Positions 25,996 to 35,277 are shown, numbered from the stretch's first letter. The stretch is DNA of 64,000 nt from Bog-473 sp963840435 (GCA_963840435.1 CAWIYY010000012.1:496001-560000); one strand, 5' to 3'. The notes: generated from the sequence alone by a model not told the origin. Numbers and translations: made by a program.

Positions 25996-26289
25996 TCAGA
26001 TTTCAGACGATCTCGACGTGGCGAATCGCAGCTGCACACCTAGCCACCGTCGGACGGCAAGCAGATACCAGACCGTTGAAACAAGGCCCACGGCGCCGAG
26101 GATCTCTGCGGAGAAGAAAAGGCCGAGCCCAAGGAAATGATTGGTGCCGCCGAATCCGAATACAGCCGCAATCATCCCAATCGCAAGACCGACGACTCCG
26201 AAGCACAAGGCTCTCTTCCGCTTGGACATGCCGGCGACTCGAAACCGCACGGCTGGCCGCTGGAGAATGTCAAACACAGCTCCTGGCAA
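25996..26289 (-). CDS. Small membrane protein
   Basis: Up to 97 residues with two hydrophobic spans (about 29-48 and 52-75 of the long form), in ALCFGVVGLAIGMIAAVFGF and LGLGLFFSAEILGAVGLVSTVWYLL. A basic tail follows. The start is unclear: TTG at 26289 gives the long form, while ATG at 26229 (MSKRKRAL) gives a compact 77-residue protein with a basic lead. No family is recognised. Confidence 0.5.
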   Translation of the reverse strand: MPGAVFDILQRPAVRFRVAGMSKRKRALCFGVVGLAIGMIAAVFGFGGTNHFLGLGLFFSAEILGAVGLVSTVWYLLAVRRWLGVQLRFATSRSSEI

Positions 26290-26405
26290 GCCTTCCTGAG
26301 GCGGTGACGTGCGGGATCCGTCCCAGCGTACTCGGGTCGAAGTCCCACCTAGGTCAGCCCAATCTTCTGGGACATTTCGTTGGGACGTGAGGGCATGATG
26401 GTGCT

Positions 26406-27167
26406 GTGGCCAACAGCGATCTGTCCTTCGTGCTTGAGTTGGCGGACCTCGCTGCCGACGTGAGCATGAGGACGTTCAGACGTGCCGAGCTGACAGTCGA
26501 GACCAAGGCTGACGGCAGTCCCGTGACTGAGGTGGACCGGACGGTCGAGGGCGCTCTACGCGATGCGCTTGCCAGGTACCACCCATCTGATCGTGTCGTG
26601 GGGGAAGAGTTCGGCGGACAGCCCGGTAGGGGCCGCTGCTGGTATCTGGACCCGATTGAAGGGACCAGCATCTACATCGAAGGCGGTCTCTATTGGAGCA
26701 CGCTTATCTCCCTTGCCGTCGACGGTGTGGTCACCGCCGGTGTGGTGGACTATCCAGCCACCGAAGGGCGTTACTGGGCCGTTCGTGGTGATGGGGCGTT
26801 CGCGAACGGTGATCCGATGCAGGCGTCCACCGTCGCCCAGCTCGCAGAGGCAACCCTCTGCGACGACTACCGCCACAACCTCGAGCGTGCTACCCCGGGT
26901 CACCCGCTTGTTCGATTGGCTCGCCGCTGCTCTGCGATGCATCCTTACGAAGGCGGCCACTCGATGCTCCTGGTTGCAAGCGGCGAGGCTGACGTCGCTC
27001 TCGACTCCGGCGGCGGCCCCTGGGATTACGCACCCTTTGTGATCCTGGTTGAGGAAGCGGGAGGCGTTGCGAGCGACATTCAGGGACAAGCCCGTTTTGA
27101 CAGTGGCTCACTCCTCGTCACGAACGGCCGTCTTCACAGCCAGGTCCTTGCCACCCTGGGTTCATAG
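26406..27167 (+). CDS. Inositol-monophosphatase-family phosphatase
   Basis: A 253-residue metal-dependent phosphatase with the family's ordered motifs: VTEVDRTVEGAL, GEEFG (metal-binding glutamates), WYLDPIEGT (usually WxIDPIDGT; the second Asp is replaced by Glu here) and GGPWDYAPFVILVEEAGG, the C-terminal metal site. Candidates are myo-inositol-1-phosphatase, histidinol-phosphate phosphatase or a nucleotide/sugar phosphatase. The SIYIEGGLYW stretch favours the HisN-like branch, weakly. GTG at 26406 is the chosen start, with another GTG 5 bases upstream in a different frame. Confidence 0.85.
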   Translation: MANSDLSFVLELADLAADVSMRTFRRAELTVETKADGSPVTEVDRTVEGALRDALARYHPSDRVVGEEFGGQPGRGRCWYLDPIEGTSIYIEGGLYWSTLISLAVDGVVTAGVVDYPATEGRYWAVRGDGAFANGDPMQASTVAQLAEATLCDDYRHNLERATPGHPLVRLARRCSAMHPYEGGHSMLLVASGEADVALDSGGGPWDYAPFVILVEEAGGVASDIQGQARFDSGSLLVTNGRLHSQVLATLGS

Positions 27168-27291
27168 CCGCGGGCTACGCCGCCGGAATCCTCCGACAAG
27201 GCTTAGCGCCACCCATCTGGCGGGGACGAGGCACCCTCCTATGGCTGAGGGCGTCGGCTGAGTCGCATGGTCCACGCCGGGGAGGTGAGCG

Positions 27292-27375
27292 TCAGTTCCA
27301 CACCGCCGCGTAGATGCAGAGGACCGCGGAGACAGAGACTCCGACCCACACCAGCATCCAGGCCTTGTTGCCCAT
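27292..27375 (-). CDS. Possible 27-residue membrane peptide
   Basis: ATG at 27375 opens a 27-codon frame, MGNKAWMLVWVGVSVSAVLC and then IYAAVWN, which is a single hydrophobic span with a short polar head. GGAAAGGA lies about 9 bases upstream, a good ribosome-binding site. The flanking bases (27168-27587) contain no other gene. Upstream sequence in the same frame is not protein-like. Small single-span proteins of this form often modulate larger membrane complexes, but no partner is visible. Confidence 0.4.
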   Translation of the reverse strand: MGNKAWMLVWVGVSVSAVLCIYAAVWN

Positions 27376-27587
27376 CGTTGCTTTTTCCTTTCCAGGGGTG
27401 TCAAACCACCGCTTGTGCGTGCGTTCACAAGCTAACTTACCTGGAAGGTGCTTGCAAAAGTATGCGCAGGGCAAATGCCGGTGCATTCACAGTGCCGGCG
27501 TACAGGAGCAGGTGAGTGAGGCGGGACTCGGGTTGCCCGGGAGCCGCTCTGGATGGTGTCTGCCGGTCGGATCCAACCTTCAGACCG

Positions 27588-27893
27588 CTAAATGGCTCCG
27601 GCAGCCTCGAATGAGTTGTACACCGTGACCGTGGGAGGACCTGTGACCCCGATCGCAGTGGTGACCCGCTCCACCTTCGGGTTCCCCTCGAAGAATCCCT
27701 GGAACTGCTCTGCGGTTTCCCACTCGTCGATGACGACGAGCTCGGCGGCGCCAGCCACGAATCGGTGATGAAGAATTCCAGCGCCCCTGGTGTCCTCAGT
27801 GATCTCTTCGAGGAGCGCGGCGTTGGCCTGCAGACCCTCGATGGCTTTGGCCACGTCCGCAACAGGGAAGTGAGCGATGACGGTGACACTCAT
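27588..27893 (-). CDS. Dimeric alpha/beta-barrel (ABM-like) protein
   Basis: A 101-residue protein with the ferredoxin-like dimeric-barrel pattern: MSVTVIAHFPVADVAKAIEGL, then ILHHRFVAGAAELVVIDEWETAEQFQGFF, then VTTAIGVTGPPTVTVYNSFE. This resembles ABM-type monooxygenase or stress-responsive barrel proteins. It is a second such protein in the accessory tract, alongside 14729-15037, but the two do not look closely similar. It is transcribed alone. Confidence 0.75.
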   Translation of the reverse strand: MSVTVIAHFPVADVAKAIEGLQANAALLEEITEDTRGAGILHHRFVAGAAELVVIDEWETAEQFQGFFEGNPKVERVTTAIGVTGPPTVTVYNSFEAAGAI

Positions 27894-28128
27894 GTTGACA
27901 CCTCAGATCAGTCGATTGAGCACCCCGATTGAGGCAGCCTCGGAAGCCTACGACATGGCCATTGAGGTTGCTCAGCCTGCTCCGCTTCCCTGAGTGCCTC
28001 CCTACCCACTGCAAACGACGCAAAATCGACGCCGGCGAACGGACCCGTCATTCCCGCGACGACGCCCGATCGGCTACAGGACAACGCGACAGAACGACGG
28101 CCGTCGCCATCGCGGCAAGACGCATCAG

Positions 28129-28142
28129 GCACTCGCGAGTGC
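28129..28142. promoter_or_regulatory. Perfect 14-bp palindrome, possible operator
   Basis: GCACTCGCGAGTGC is a perfect palindrome in the 331-base gap 27894-28224, which otherwise has no convincing gene. It lies about 236 bases upstream of the minus-strand ABM-like gene. The arms are GC-rich, so chance is possible. Confidence 0.25.
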
Positions 28143-28224
28143 TTGCCGGACTGCAAAACGCCCCCTGTTGGGCCGACTCGGCGTTCTGGGCCGGTCTGAC
28201 CTTGTGATTCGCGGTCCGTGGAGG

Positions 28225-28908
28225 CTACTCGGTGTCCGAGATGATCTCGCTCAAGACCTCACCGAGCATCCTGGGGCAGGACAGGAACGGAGAATGGTCG
28301 CTCTCGATCCGTCTTGTGCCGTCTGCGTTCTGGGCCATCTGCTCTTGCGCTGACAGGCTCAGGATGCGATCGTCGGTGCAGGCGATGTACGTGCTCGGCA
28401 AGACCTGCCATGCCGGTGACGGCGGCGGCGGAGCAAGCAACACCGACGTCGGCATCGTTCGAAGTTGCGACGTCGCCCAGTCGGCGTCCTCCGTCGAACA
28501 ACGGTGGTAGAAGACGGACCGAGCCGCGTGTGAATCGATCGATGCCGTGATCTCATCGAGCTTGATCTCCGCAATACCGGGCGCGCCGCTGAAGTCAACG
28601 CTTTGTTCAGGGGCAGTCATGAAGGCGGTCAGGAAGATGAGCGACGTGGTTGATCCGTAAGGCCTTCCACTCTCCGCTGCCGCAGCGCTGATCACAGCAC
28701 CGCCGAAGGAATGCCCGAGCACGGTCACGCTCTCGTCGCTGCTGTCGATCGCACTCCGCACTGCGGCCACATCGTCTTCAGCCGAGGTGAAGGGAAGATC
28801 GACGGTCTCGTGAGCAATGCCGAGGCGTTCGAGTTCGGGCGTCAGCCGATTCCAACACCATGCTCCGTGGAAGGCACCATGGACCAGCAGGAGGCGGGGC
28901 GGCGTCAT
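28225..28908 (-). CDS. Alpha/beta hydrolase
   Basis: A 227-residue serine hydrolase. LLLVHGAFHGAWCWNRL is the oxyanion region, GHSFGGAVISAAAAE near residue 67 holds the nucleophilic serine, and ESDHSPFLSCP near the end holds the histidine, with the Asp probably in ACTDDRIL. This resembles the small esterase group related to plant salicylate/methyl esterases and bacterial haloperoxidase-like hydrolases. It has no signal peptide. Substrate unknown. Confidence 0.88.
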   Translation of the reverse strand: MTPPRLLLVHGAFHGAWCWNRLTPELERLGIAHETVDLPFTSAEDDVAAVRSAIDSSDESVTVLGHSFGGAVISAAAAESGRPYGSTTSLIFLTAFMTAPEQSVDFSGAPGIAEIKLDEITASIDSHAARSVFYHRCSTEDADWATSQLRTMPTSVLLAPPPPSPAWQVLPSTYIACTDDRILSLSAQEQMAQNADGTRRIESDHSPFLSCPRMLGEVLSEIISDTE

Positions 28909-28993
28909 AGTCCCAGCCTACGGTTTCGTGTCAGGTGCCAGAGTCTCACCGCCCGGCGACTGGCACACCTTTCAGATCCATCGAGAACGGGAC

Positions 28994-29572
28994 TTATCCG
29001 TTGAGTAAGTCACGGGTCGCGCGCTCGGAGCGGAGAACGTACAGCGCAACTTTGTCACGGTGCCGCGACACGATTCCGAGCTCTCGTTCGCGCTCAGATC
29101 GGCGGACTCGCCAGATGCGCCAGACCAGCGACCATTCGTCGCGTAACCGTCGCCAAGCCGGCTCGTCGCAGCCGTTGGGCAGCTGGAAGCCAACCGGACG
29201 CTTGCGAATCCCGCGGACGAACGCTCGCCGTGCACAGACCCACCATGGGGTATCGAGGAACACAACCGTGTCCGCGCGCTCGAGCCGAAGGTCGAGTGTG
29301 GCGTGGTAGTTGCCGTCGACGATCCACGTGTCGCTGCTGAGCAGGCCCCGCTGCTTCTCGCGCCACTCGTCCTCAGACGGCTCCACCCAGCCCGGTTTCC
29401 AGAAGTGGACGTCGAGATGGATGACGGGAAGGCCAGTCCTGGCCGACAGTGCTCGCGAGAACGTGCTCTTGCCCGCTCCGGCCAGGCCAGTGACCACGAC
29501 ACGTCGACCGACAGACATCCCGGGTGGGATGTCCCTGACAGATCGAGACTCCATGAAGCCATCATTCGGCAC
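28994..29572 (-). CDS. P-loop nucleotide kinase-like protein (topology-modulation type)
   Basis: A 192-residue P-loop NTPase. Walker A GLAGAGKSTFSRALS is at about residues 29-43, followed by LPVIHLDVHFWKPGWVEPSEDEW, the characteristic motif of small adenylate-kinase-like proteins often annotated as DNA topology modulation protein FlaR. IVDGNYHATLDLRLERADTVVFLD gives the Walker B equivalent. The start is uncertain: GTG at 29572, ATG at 29554 or ATG at 29518 are possible, and the last is closest to the conserved core. The true substrate of this family is not established. Confidence 0.8.
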   Translation of the reverse strand: MPNDGFMESRSVRDIPPGMSVGRRVVVTGLAGAGKSTFSRALSARTGLPVIHLDVHFWKPGWVEPSEDEWREKQRGLLSSDTWIVDGNYHATLDLRLERADTVVFLDTPWWVCARRAFVRGIRKRPVGFQLPNGCDEPAWRRLRDEWSLVWRIWRVRRSERERELGIVSRHRDKVALYVLRSERATRDLLNG

Positions 29573-29932
29573 CAGCGCATTGTGCCGGTTCGCGGCGAGG
29601 GCGTCAGTTGTGCGAAATCACTGTTGTCCCGCGGAAGGCGAGGCACGGTCGCAGCCTGCCCAGCAAAAGCTGCAGGACACTCCCAACTGTGCGGGCGTCG
29701 GATCACAAGATCTTGTCGTTCCGCGGGAATAGGGATGGACCTCTCTGGAGCGTTCCGAGTCGTGTGAGAGCGCCTTGGACGCAGTTCGTCCTCCTGAGAT
29801 GTGCACGGGAGCGCGGTTGTCGCAGGCTCCAGCAGGGAGCGGCTTGTGCCCGGTCCGGCGCTATGGCGTTGGCGCCCGGCGACATTGCCCGGGCAGACTG
29901 CCGGAGTCGGCCCCCGAGGGCTGGTGGTAAAG

Positions 29933-29948
29933 TTAGAACAGGTTCTAA
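29933..29948. promoter_or_regulatory. KstR-type operator upstream of the fadA5-like operon
   Basis: TTAGAAC-AG-GTTCTAA is a perfect 16-bp palindrome matching the TetR-family KstR consensus (TNNAACNNGTTNNA, best form TAGAACNNGTTCTA). It lies 62 bases upstream of the thiolase start and overlaps a plausible -10 (TAAATT, 29946-29951), the usual position for repression. The same core recurs at 35278-35291. The rest of the 29573-30009 gap shows no gene. Confidence 0.7.
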
Positions 29949-30009
29949 ATTGTGCCCGCAGGGGGCAGCCGGCCGAGGGCCGGAACTCGCAGCAGGAGGG
30001 TCGTTGGTC

Positions 30010-31185
30010 ATGGCGCAGCCGGTAATCATCGAGGCGGTCCGCACTCCAATCGGGAAGCGCAACGGCTGGCTCTCGGGCCTGCGGGCGCCCGATCTCCTCG
30101 GCGCCGCGCAGGTCGAGGTGGTCAAGCGTGCGGGGATCGACCCCGCGTCGGTGGAGCAGGTCATCGGCGGGTGCGTGACCCAGGCGGGCGAGCAGGGCTT
30201 CAACGTGACGCGCACGTCGTGGTTGCTGGCCGGCCTGCCCTACGACGTGGCGGCGACGACCATCGACTGCCAGTGCGGTTCGTCGCAGCAGGCCAACCAC
30301 ATGGCGGCCAACCTCATCTCGGCCGGTGCGGCGGACACCACGATCGGCTGCGGCGTCGAGACCATGAGCCGGATCCCGCTTGGGGCCAACGCCTCGGCGC
30401 CCGGAGTGGGCCGTGCCCTCCCGGCCGACCTGCCCTACGACATGCCCAGCCAGTTCGAGGCGGCCGAGCGCATCGCCCAGAAGCACGGGATCACCCGCGA
30501 GGACGTCGACGCCTTCGGGTTCCAGTCGCAGCAGAAGGCCGCCCGAGCCCAGGCGGAGGACCGTTTCGCCCGTGAGATCTTCGCCGTCGAGGCCCCCATC
30601 GTCGGGGAGGAGGGACCCCGCGGCGAACACGCTGGCGAGAAGATGGTCGTGTCCAAGGACCAAGGCCCGCGCGAGACGACGCTCGAGGGTCTGGCCAAGC
30701 TGAAGCCCGTGCTGCCCGAAGGGATGCACACCGCGGGCACCTCGTCGCAGATCTCCGACGGTGCAGCCGCCGTACTGTGGATGTCCGAGGAGCGGGCCAA
30801 GGCAGAGGGCCTCAAGCCGCGGGCCCGGATCGTGGCCCAGGTGCTGGCCGGGTCCGACCCCTACTACCACCTCGACGGCCCGATCGTGGCCACGAGCAAG
30901 GTGTTGGCCAAGGCCGGCATGACGATGAAGGACATGGACCTCTACGAGGTGAACGAGGCCTTCGCCTCCATCGTGCTCAGTTGGGCCAAGGTGCACGGGG
31001 CCGACATGGACAAGCTGAACGTGAACGGCGGCGCCATTGCGCTCGGCCACCCGGTCGGGGCGACGGGGAGCCGCCTCATCACTTCGATTCTGCACGAGCT
31101 CGAGCGGACGGACGGCACCTACGGCTTGGTCTCAATGTGCTGCGGCGGCGCGCTGGCCACGGGCACCATCATCGAGCGGCTCTGA
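30010..31185 (+). CDS. fadA5: Steroid side-chain 3-ketoacyl-CoA thiolase, FadA5-like
   Basis: This thiolase cleaves 3-ketoacyl-CoA. Similarity to mycobacterial FadA5, which shortens the cholesterol side chain, is recalled across the protein: PVIIEAVRTPIGKRNGWLSG, VEQVIGGCVTQAGEQ, DCQCGSSQQANH and MHTAGTSSQISDGAAAV. Catalytic residues are C89 (in DCQCGSS), H347 (in NGGAIALGHPVGATG) and C377 (in MCCGGALATG). These positions match those I recall for FadA5. Length is 391 residues. ATG at 30010 has GGAGGG upstream; a longer frame from 29608 is spurious. A KstR-type palindrome precedes it and an EchA19-like hydratase follows. A general acetyl-CoA acetyltransferase is the alternative. Confidence 0.85.
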   Translation: MAQPVIIEAVRTPIGKRNGWLSGLRAPDLLGAAQVEVVKRAGIDPASVEQVIGGCVTQAGEQGFNVTRTSWLLAGLPYDVAATTIDCQCGSSQQANHMAANLISAGAADTTIGCGVETMSRIPLGANASAPGVGRALPADLPYDMPSQFEAAERIAQKHGITREDVDAFGFQSQQKAARAQAEDRFAREIFAVEAPIVGEEGPRGEHAGEKMVVSKDQGPRETTLEGLAKLKPVLPEGMHTAGTSSQISDGAAAVLWMSEERAKAEGLKPRARIVAQVLAGSDPYYHLDGPIVATSKVLAKAGMTMKDMDLYEVNEAFASIVLSWAKVHGADMDKLNVNGGAIALGHPVGATGSRLITSILHELERTDGTYGLVSMCCGGALATGTIIERL

Positions 31186-31272
31186 GCTCTGCGCTCCCGC
31201 CGTCGCCCGCACATCCGACTTCTGACAACCCACACCTGACAGCGCAATCGGCGCCTACCTCCGGAGGGGACC

Positions 31273-32073
31273 GTGTCATCGATAACCACTGAGCATCTGA
31301 CGTTCGAGCGCGACGGCGCGACGGCCATCGTGACCATGAACCGGCCCGAGGCCAAGAACGCCTTGAGCCTCCCGATGCTCGTCGGGATGAAGGACGCCTG
31401 GGAGGAGATCAACAACAACGAGGACATCCGCTGCGCCATCCTCACCGGAGCCGGCGGGACCTTCTGTGCCGGCATGGATCTGAAGGCGATGGGGAGCAAG
31501 GATGCCGAGAAGTACCAGCCCCGCATGGCCGAAGACCCCGACCTGCACTGGAAGGCGTTGCTGCGTCACTACGACCTGCGCAAGCCGCTCATCGCGGCGG
31601 TGGAGGGATGGGCCGTCGCCGGGGGAACCGAGATTCTGCAGGCCACGCACATCCGCGTCGCGGGCGAGAGTGCCGTCTTCGGCGTGTTCGAAGCCAAGCG
31701 CGGCCTCTTCCCCCTGGGCGGGTCGACCGTGCGGCTGCGCCGCCAGATCCCCTACACCGTGGCCATGGACCTCCTCCTGACCGCGCGCGAGGTACCGGCG
31801 GACGAGGCCCTGCGCATTGGGCTGATCGGCCACGTCGTCCCCGATGGCGCTGCCCTCGAGCGAGCGCTCGAGATCGCCAACGTCATCGGGCAGAACGGTC
31901 CGCTGGCCGTCGAGGCCATCCTGCGCAGCGTGCGCGAGACCGAAGGCATGTCAGAGGTGGACGGACTGGCCCGCGAGCTCGAGATCGGCTGGCCGATCTT
32001 CGCCAGCAATGACGCCACGGAAGGGCAGAAGGCCTTCGCCGAGAAGCGCCCGGCCAAGTTCACTCGCACGTGA
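31273..32073 (+). CDS. Enoyl-CoA hydratase, EchA19-like
   Basis: This crotonase-fold hydratase has 266 residues. The oxyanion segments are CAGMDLKA (about residue 66) and AVEGWAVAGGTEIL (about 112-125), the latter holding a catalytic Glu. Blocks such as IRCAILTGAGGTF, HIRVAGESAVFGVFEAKRG, GLIGHVVPDGAALERALEIA and KAFAEKRPAKF closely resemble mycobacterial EchA19, a KstR-regulated steroid enoyl-CoA hydratase (comparison from memory). The GTG at 31273 has GGAGGGGA upstream. It lies 87 bases after the thiolase and overlaps the thioesterase by 4 bases, forming one operon. Confidence 0.88.
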   Translation: MSSITTEHLTFERDGATAIVTMNRPEAKNALSLPMLVGMKDAWEEINNNEDIRCAILTGAGGTFCAGMDLKAMGSKDAEKYQPRMAEDPDLHWKALLRHYDLRKPLIAAVEGWAVAGGTEILQATHIRVAGESAVFGVFEAKRGLFPLGGSTVRLRRQIPYTVAMDLLLTAREVPADEALRIGLIGHVVPDGAALERALEIANVIGQNGPLAVEAILRSVRETEGMSEVDGLARELEIGWPIFASNDATEGQKAFAEKRPAKFTRT

Positions 32074-32828
32074 GCGACGTCGGTCCCGGTCTCGGTTTCC
32101 CCGGCGTCGACGGGCCCGCGGAAAGCACGGGCCAGGATCCGCACAACCGGCTGGCCGATGCCATGCGCCGGATCAGCGCGGTGGCAGTCGGACAGCCTCT
32201 GCCTGAGGAGGAGATCGTCGAGGCAGCCGAGCGGATAGCCGCCGTCGCGGACCGGCTCGAAGCGGCAGCGGAGCCGACCAAGCGGACCCGGGCCCAACCC
32301 GATCCGATCAGGCACCCCCAGGACCATTTCTCGACCAGTCCCGTCGTCGGCTACGCGAATCCCGTCGCCCCGCCCGTCACGGTGTGGGCCGTTCACGGCG
32401 AGGACGGCCGCCGGGAGATCAGGGGCACGGTCACCTTCGGCTACCAGTACGAAGGCCCGCCGACCTGCGTGCACGGCGGCGTCATCGCCGAGCTCTTCGA
32501 CGAGCTGCTTGGTCTGGCCAACATCGCCGTCGGCGAGGGCGCCATGACCGGCACCTTGACCATCCGCTACCGGCGGCCCACGCCTCTGCTGGCGCCGCTC
32601 GAACTGGTCGCGCGCAACACCGGTCGCGTCGGGCGCAAGGTCTACGCCTCGGGCGGCATCTACCACGACGGGCAGTTGACGGCTGAGGCCGAGGGTGTCT
32701 TCATCGACGTCATGCAGGGCAAGATGCTCGAGATCGTGCGGGCGAATGCCAACAACGCCGAGGCCCGGCTGGTCGATCCTCAGTGGGAGCGACTGATGGA
32801 GCGCGAGGCACAGCAGCGAGCGGACTGA
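32070..32828 (+). CDS. PaaI-type hotdog-fold thioesterase
   Basis: A 252-residue protein. The first 90 residues are helical and probably accessory (DPHNRLADAMRRISAVA). The rest is a hotdog domain with GYQYEGPPTCVHGGVIAELFDELLGLA, the PaaI/YbgC-type catalytic helix, and TGTLTIRYRRPTPLLAPLELVARN. It probably hydrolyses an acyl-CoA made in the pathway of the two upstream genes. GTG overlaps the preceding stop (GTGA), showing translational coupling. Confidence 0.85.
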   Translation: MSDVGPGLGFPGVDGPAESTGQDPHNRLADAMRRISAVAVGQPLPEEEIVEAAERIAAVADRLEAAAEPTKRTRAQPDPIRHPQDHFSTSPVVGYANPVAPPVTVWAVHGEDGRREIRGTVTFGYQYEGPPTCVHGGVIAELFDELLGLANIAVGEGAMTGTLTIRYRRPTPLLAPLELVARNTGRVGRKVYASGGIYHDGQLTAEAEGVFIDVMQGKMLEIVRANANNAEARLVDPQWERLMEREAQQRAD

Positions 32829-32832
32829 GCAC

Positions 32833-33588
32833 TCAGCCCCGCTCCGCCCGCGCCTCTTGGTCCACTTCCATCTGGCGCCGGATTTCCGCCCGCCGCAGGA
32901 AGGTCGGGGAGTACATCGAGACCAGCCGAGCGACGAGGACGACGAGGAAGATCTGGCCCACCAGCGCTTCGAGGGCCGAGGTGGTCCGGGGCAGCCCGGG
33001 CGCCGGGGTGAGGTCGCCATAGCCGACCGTGGCCATGGTGATGTAGCTGAAGTAGACGAAGTCGGACACCAGGTGTGGCCCGGGCTGGGCGAAGTAGGTG
33101 CCCGAGACCAGCTGGATCCCGTAGTCCAACGTGGCGAAGATCATGCCGATCAGGATGTAGATGCAAAGCGCACCCATGATGGTCTCCCCGGTCACCGTGA
33201 CGTGCTTGAAGTTCCTCCACCCGATGGCGATGGGAGCTGTGAGCACCAGGGCGGTGGCGAGGATGAAGATGGCGCCGTCCGCCACCGTCTGGCCCTGCAG
33301 CGCGACGACGATCGACGTCACGAAGGTGAGGCCGCACGCCACGGCCACCGCCAGCATGATCCGGTGGGGCACCCTCGAGGTCCAGAAGGCCAGGAGCGAG
33401 GTCAGGCAGAGCCAGACGGTGCGGCCGACGAGGGCCCAGCGATCGCTCCAGTCGATGGTCAACAGGACGTAGTCGACGATGAGGACGATGAAAAGCAGGC
33501 CGTAGGAGTCGGGCGCCTTGATCAGGGCGCGCAGCAGGCCCCGCTTCGACGCCTTCTCCGGCGCGGGCGCCTCGGGCCGGTCTTCCAT
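32833..33588 (-). CDS. Potassium ion channel protein
   Basis: A 251-residue polytopic membrane protein with the potassium-selectivity filter TVGYGD (about residues 187-192), flanked by a pore helix (FVYFSYITMA) and a last transmembrane helix (LEALVGQIFLVVLVARLVSMY). Four or more hydrophobic segments precede the pore, so it is larger than a two-helix channel. Both tails are charged and no RCK domain is present. It is convergent with the thioesterase (4 bases apart) and separate from the lipid genes in function. Confidence 0.9.
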   Translation of the reverse strand: MEDRPEAPAPEKASKRGLLRALIKAPDSYGLLFIVLIVDYVLLTIDWSDRWALVGRTVWLCLTSLLAFWTSRVPHRIMLAVAVACGLTFVTSIVVALQGQTVADGAIFILATALVLTAPIAIGWRNFKHVTVTGETIMGALCIYILIGMIFATLDYGIQLVSGTYFAQPGPHLVSDFVYFSYITMATVGYGDLTPAPGLPRTTSALEALVGQIFLVVLVARLVSMYSPTFLRRAEIRRQMEVDQEARAERG

Positions 33589-33656
33589 GGCCCACCATCA
33601 TGGCCAGGAGCGGGCCCGACCGGTTGGACCCGATGGTCGTCCGGGACCCGGGGAAC

Positions 33657-35211
33657 TCAGATCTCGCGCTTGACGCCTTCCCAGTAGGGGTCGCGGAGCT
33701 TGCGCTTGTAGAGCTTCCCGTTGGGGTCGCGCGGCATCTCGTTGGTGAAGTCGATCGTCTTGGGTGTCTTGAAGCGGGCCAGCTTGTCCCCGCAGTAGGC
33801 GAGGATCTCCGCGGCGAGCTCGTCGCCGGCCTCGATCCCCTCGGCTGGCTTCGATCACCGCCTTGACCTCTTCACCCCAGTCCTCGTGGGGGATACCGAA
33901 GACGGCGGCGTCGCCCACCTTGGGATGCGACAGCAGGACGCCCTCGATCTCGGCCGGGTAGATGTTGGCGCCGCCCGAAATGATCATGTCGATCTTCCGG
34001 TCGCGCAGGAAGAGGAAGCCGTCCTCGTCGAGGAGGCCGACGTCGCCGACGGTGAAGAACGATCCGATCCGGTTCTCCCGCGTCTTCTCCTTGTCGCCGT
34101 GATACTCGAAGTCAGCTGACCCCATCGCCATGTAGACGGTGCCGATCACGTTGGGCTCGTTCACCCGGTTGCCGTCGTCGTCGAAGATGGCGATCTCCGA
34201 GATCGGCCACGGCTTGCCCACGGTCCCGGGCTTGGAGAGCCATTCTTCGGCCGTCACCAGCGTGCCGCCTCCCTCGCTGGCTGCGTAGTACTCGTCGATT
34301 GCGTTGCCCCACCAGGCGATCATCTTGTGCTTCACGTCGATCGGGCACGGAGCAGCCGCATGGATCATGTGGCGCAGGGACGAGACGTCGTAGTTGGCCC
34401 GGACTTCCTCTGGCAGGGCCAGCAGTCGGTGGAACTGGGTGGGCACCATGTGCGAGGTGGTCACCTGCCGCTCCTCGATCAGGCGCAGCATGTCCTCGGG
34501 CAGCCACTTGTCCATGAGCACGAGGGTGTGGCCGAGGTGGAGCGACGCGCTTCCGAAGCGCAGCACGGCGGTGTGGTACAGCGGCGAGCCGATGATATGG
34601 ACGTTGTCGTCCTGCGGCTGAATGTTGAAGAGGAACAGAAGGCCAGAGAGGCCGAGCGCGGCCTGTTCTGGGGTGACGCCCTGCAGCTTGCGGTAGATCC
34701 CTTTGGGATTGCCCGTCGTGCCCGACGTGTAGTTCATGACATCGCCGATGGTCCGGTCCTCGGGCAGCGAGGTGGGCTGGGCGTCGCGTACCGCGGCGTA
34801 GGAGGCGAACCCGGCAACGTTGCCCACGGCCAGGCGCCCGACCGCGGCAATGCCGGCCTCGTCGGCCGCGGCAATGGCGATCTCGCCGAAGCGCTCGTGC
34901 GCGACGAAAGCCTTGGCGCCCGAGTCCTTGAGGATGTAGGCCACTTCTGGGCCGACCAGGTGGTGGTTGATGGGCACCAGGTACCAGCCGGCCTGGAGGG
35001 CGGCCAGGTACACCTCGATCATCTCGGTGCCGTTGGGGAGCAGTGTGGCCACGACGTCGCCCACACCGAAGCCCTGGGCCCGGAGCGCGTGCACGAGTTG
35101 GTTGGCGTGACCGAGCAGTTCCCCGGCTCGGACGTCGTCGCCTTCGGGGGTCACCAGCGCCAGGTAGTCGGGGTCTTCCTGGGCCAGCGCCCAGAAGCCG
35201 AGATCACCCAT
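33657..35211 (-). pseudogene. Acyl-CoA synthetase (fatty-acid or steroid-acid CoA ligase) with C-terminal frameshift
   Basis: This AMP-forming ligase activates a carboxylic acid to its CoA thioester. The P-loop YTSGTTGNPKG, EYYAASEGGG, SFFTVGDVGLLDEDGFLFL and DRKIDMIISGGANIYPAEIE are intact. After KAVIE (near 33855) the frame is lost. A second frame supplies GIEAGDELAAEILAYCGDKL, then ARFKTPKTIDFTNEMPRDPN and GKLYKRK to a stop at 33657, including the catalytic lysine of the last domain. One extra base explains it. Without correction the open frame runs to 33598 with nonsense. It is divergent from the SDR gene across a KstR-type palindrome. Sequencing error and true mutation are both possible. 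Confidence 0.8.
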
Positions 35212-35277
35212 CAGCAGTCTCCTTGCAGCTCGGGGAGCGGGGAGCAGCTACAACTGGCAGCCCCGCGAGGGGCAGAC

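Noticed and set aside
26328..26360. GGGTCGAAGTCCCAC, similar to a tRNA T-arm
   Set aside because: No acceptor stem, anticodon or D arm can be folded around it.
28972..31095. 707-codon minus-strand frame
   Set aside because: Shadow of the thiolase, plus a shifted copy of the P-loop gene.
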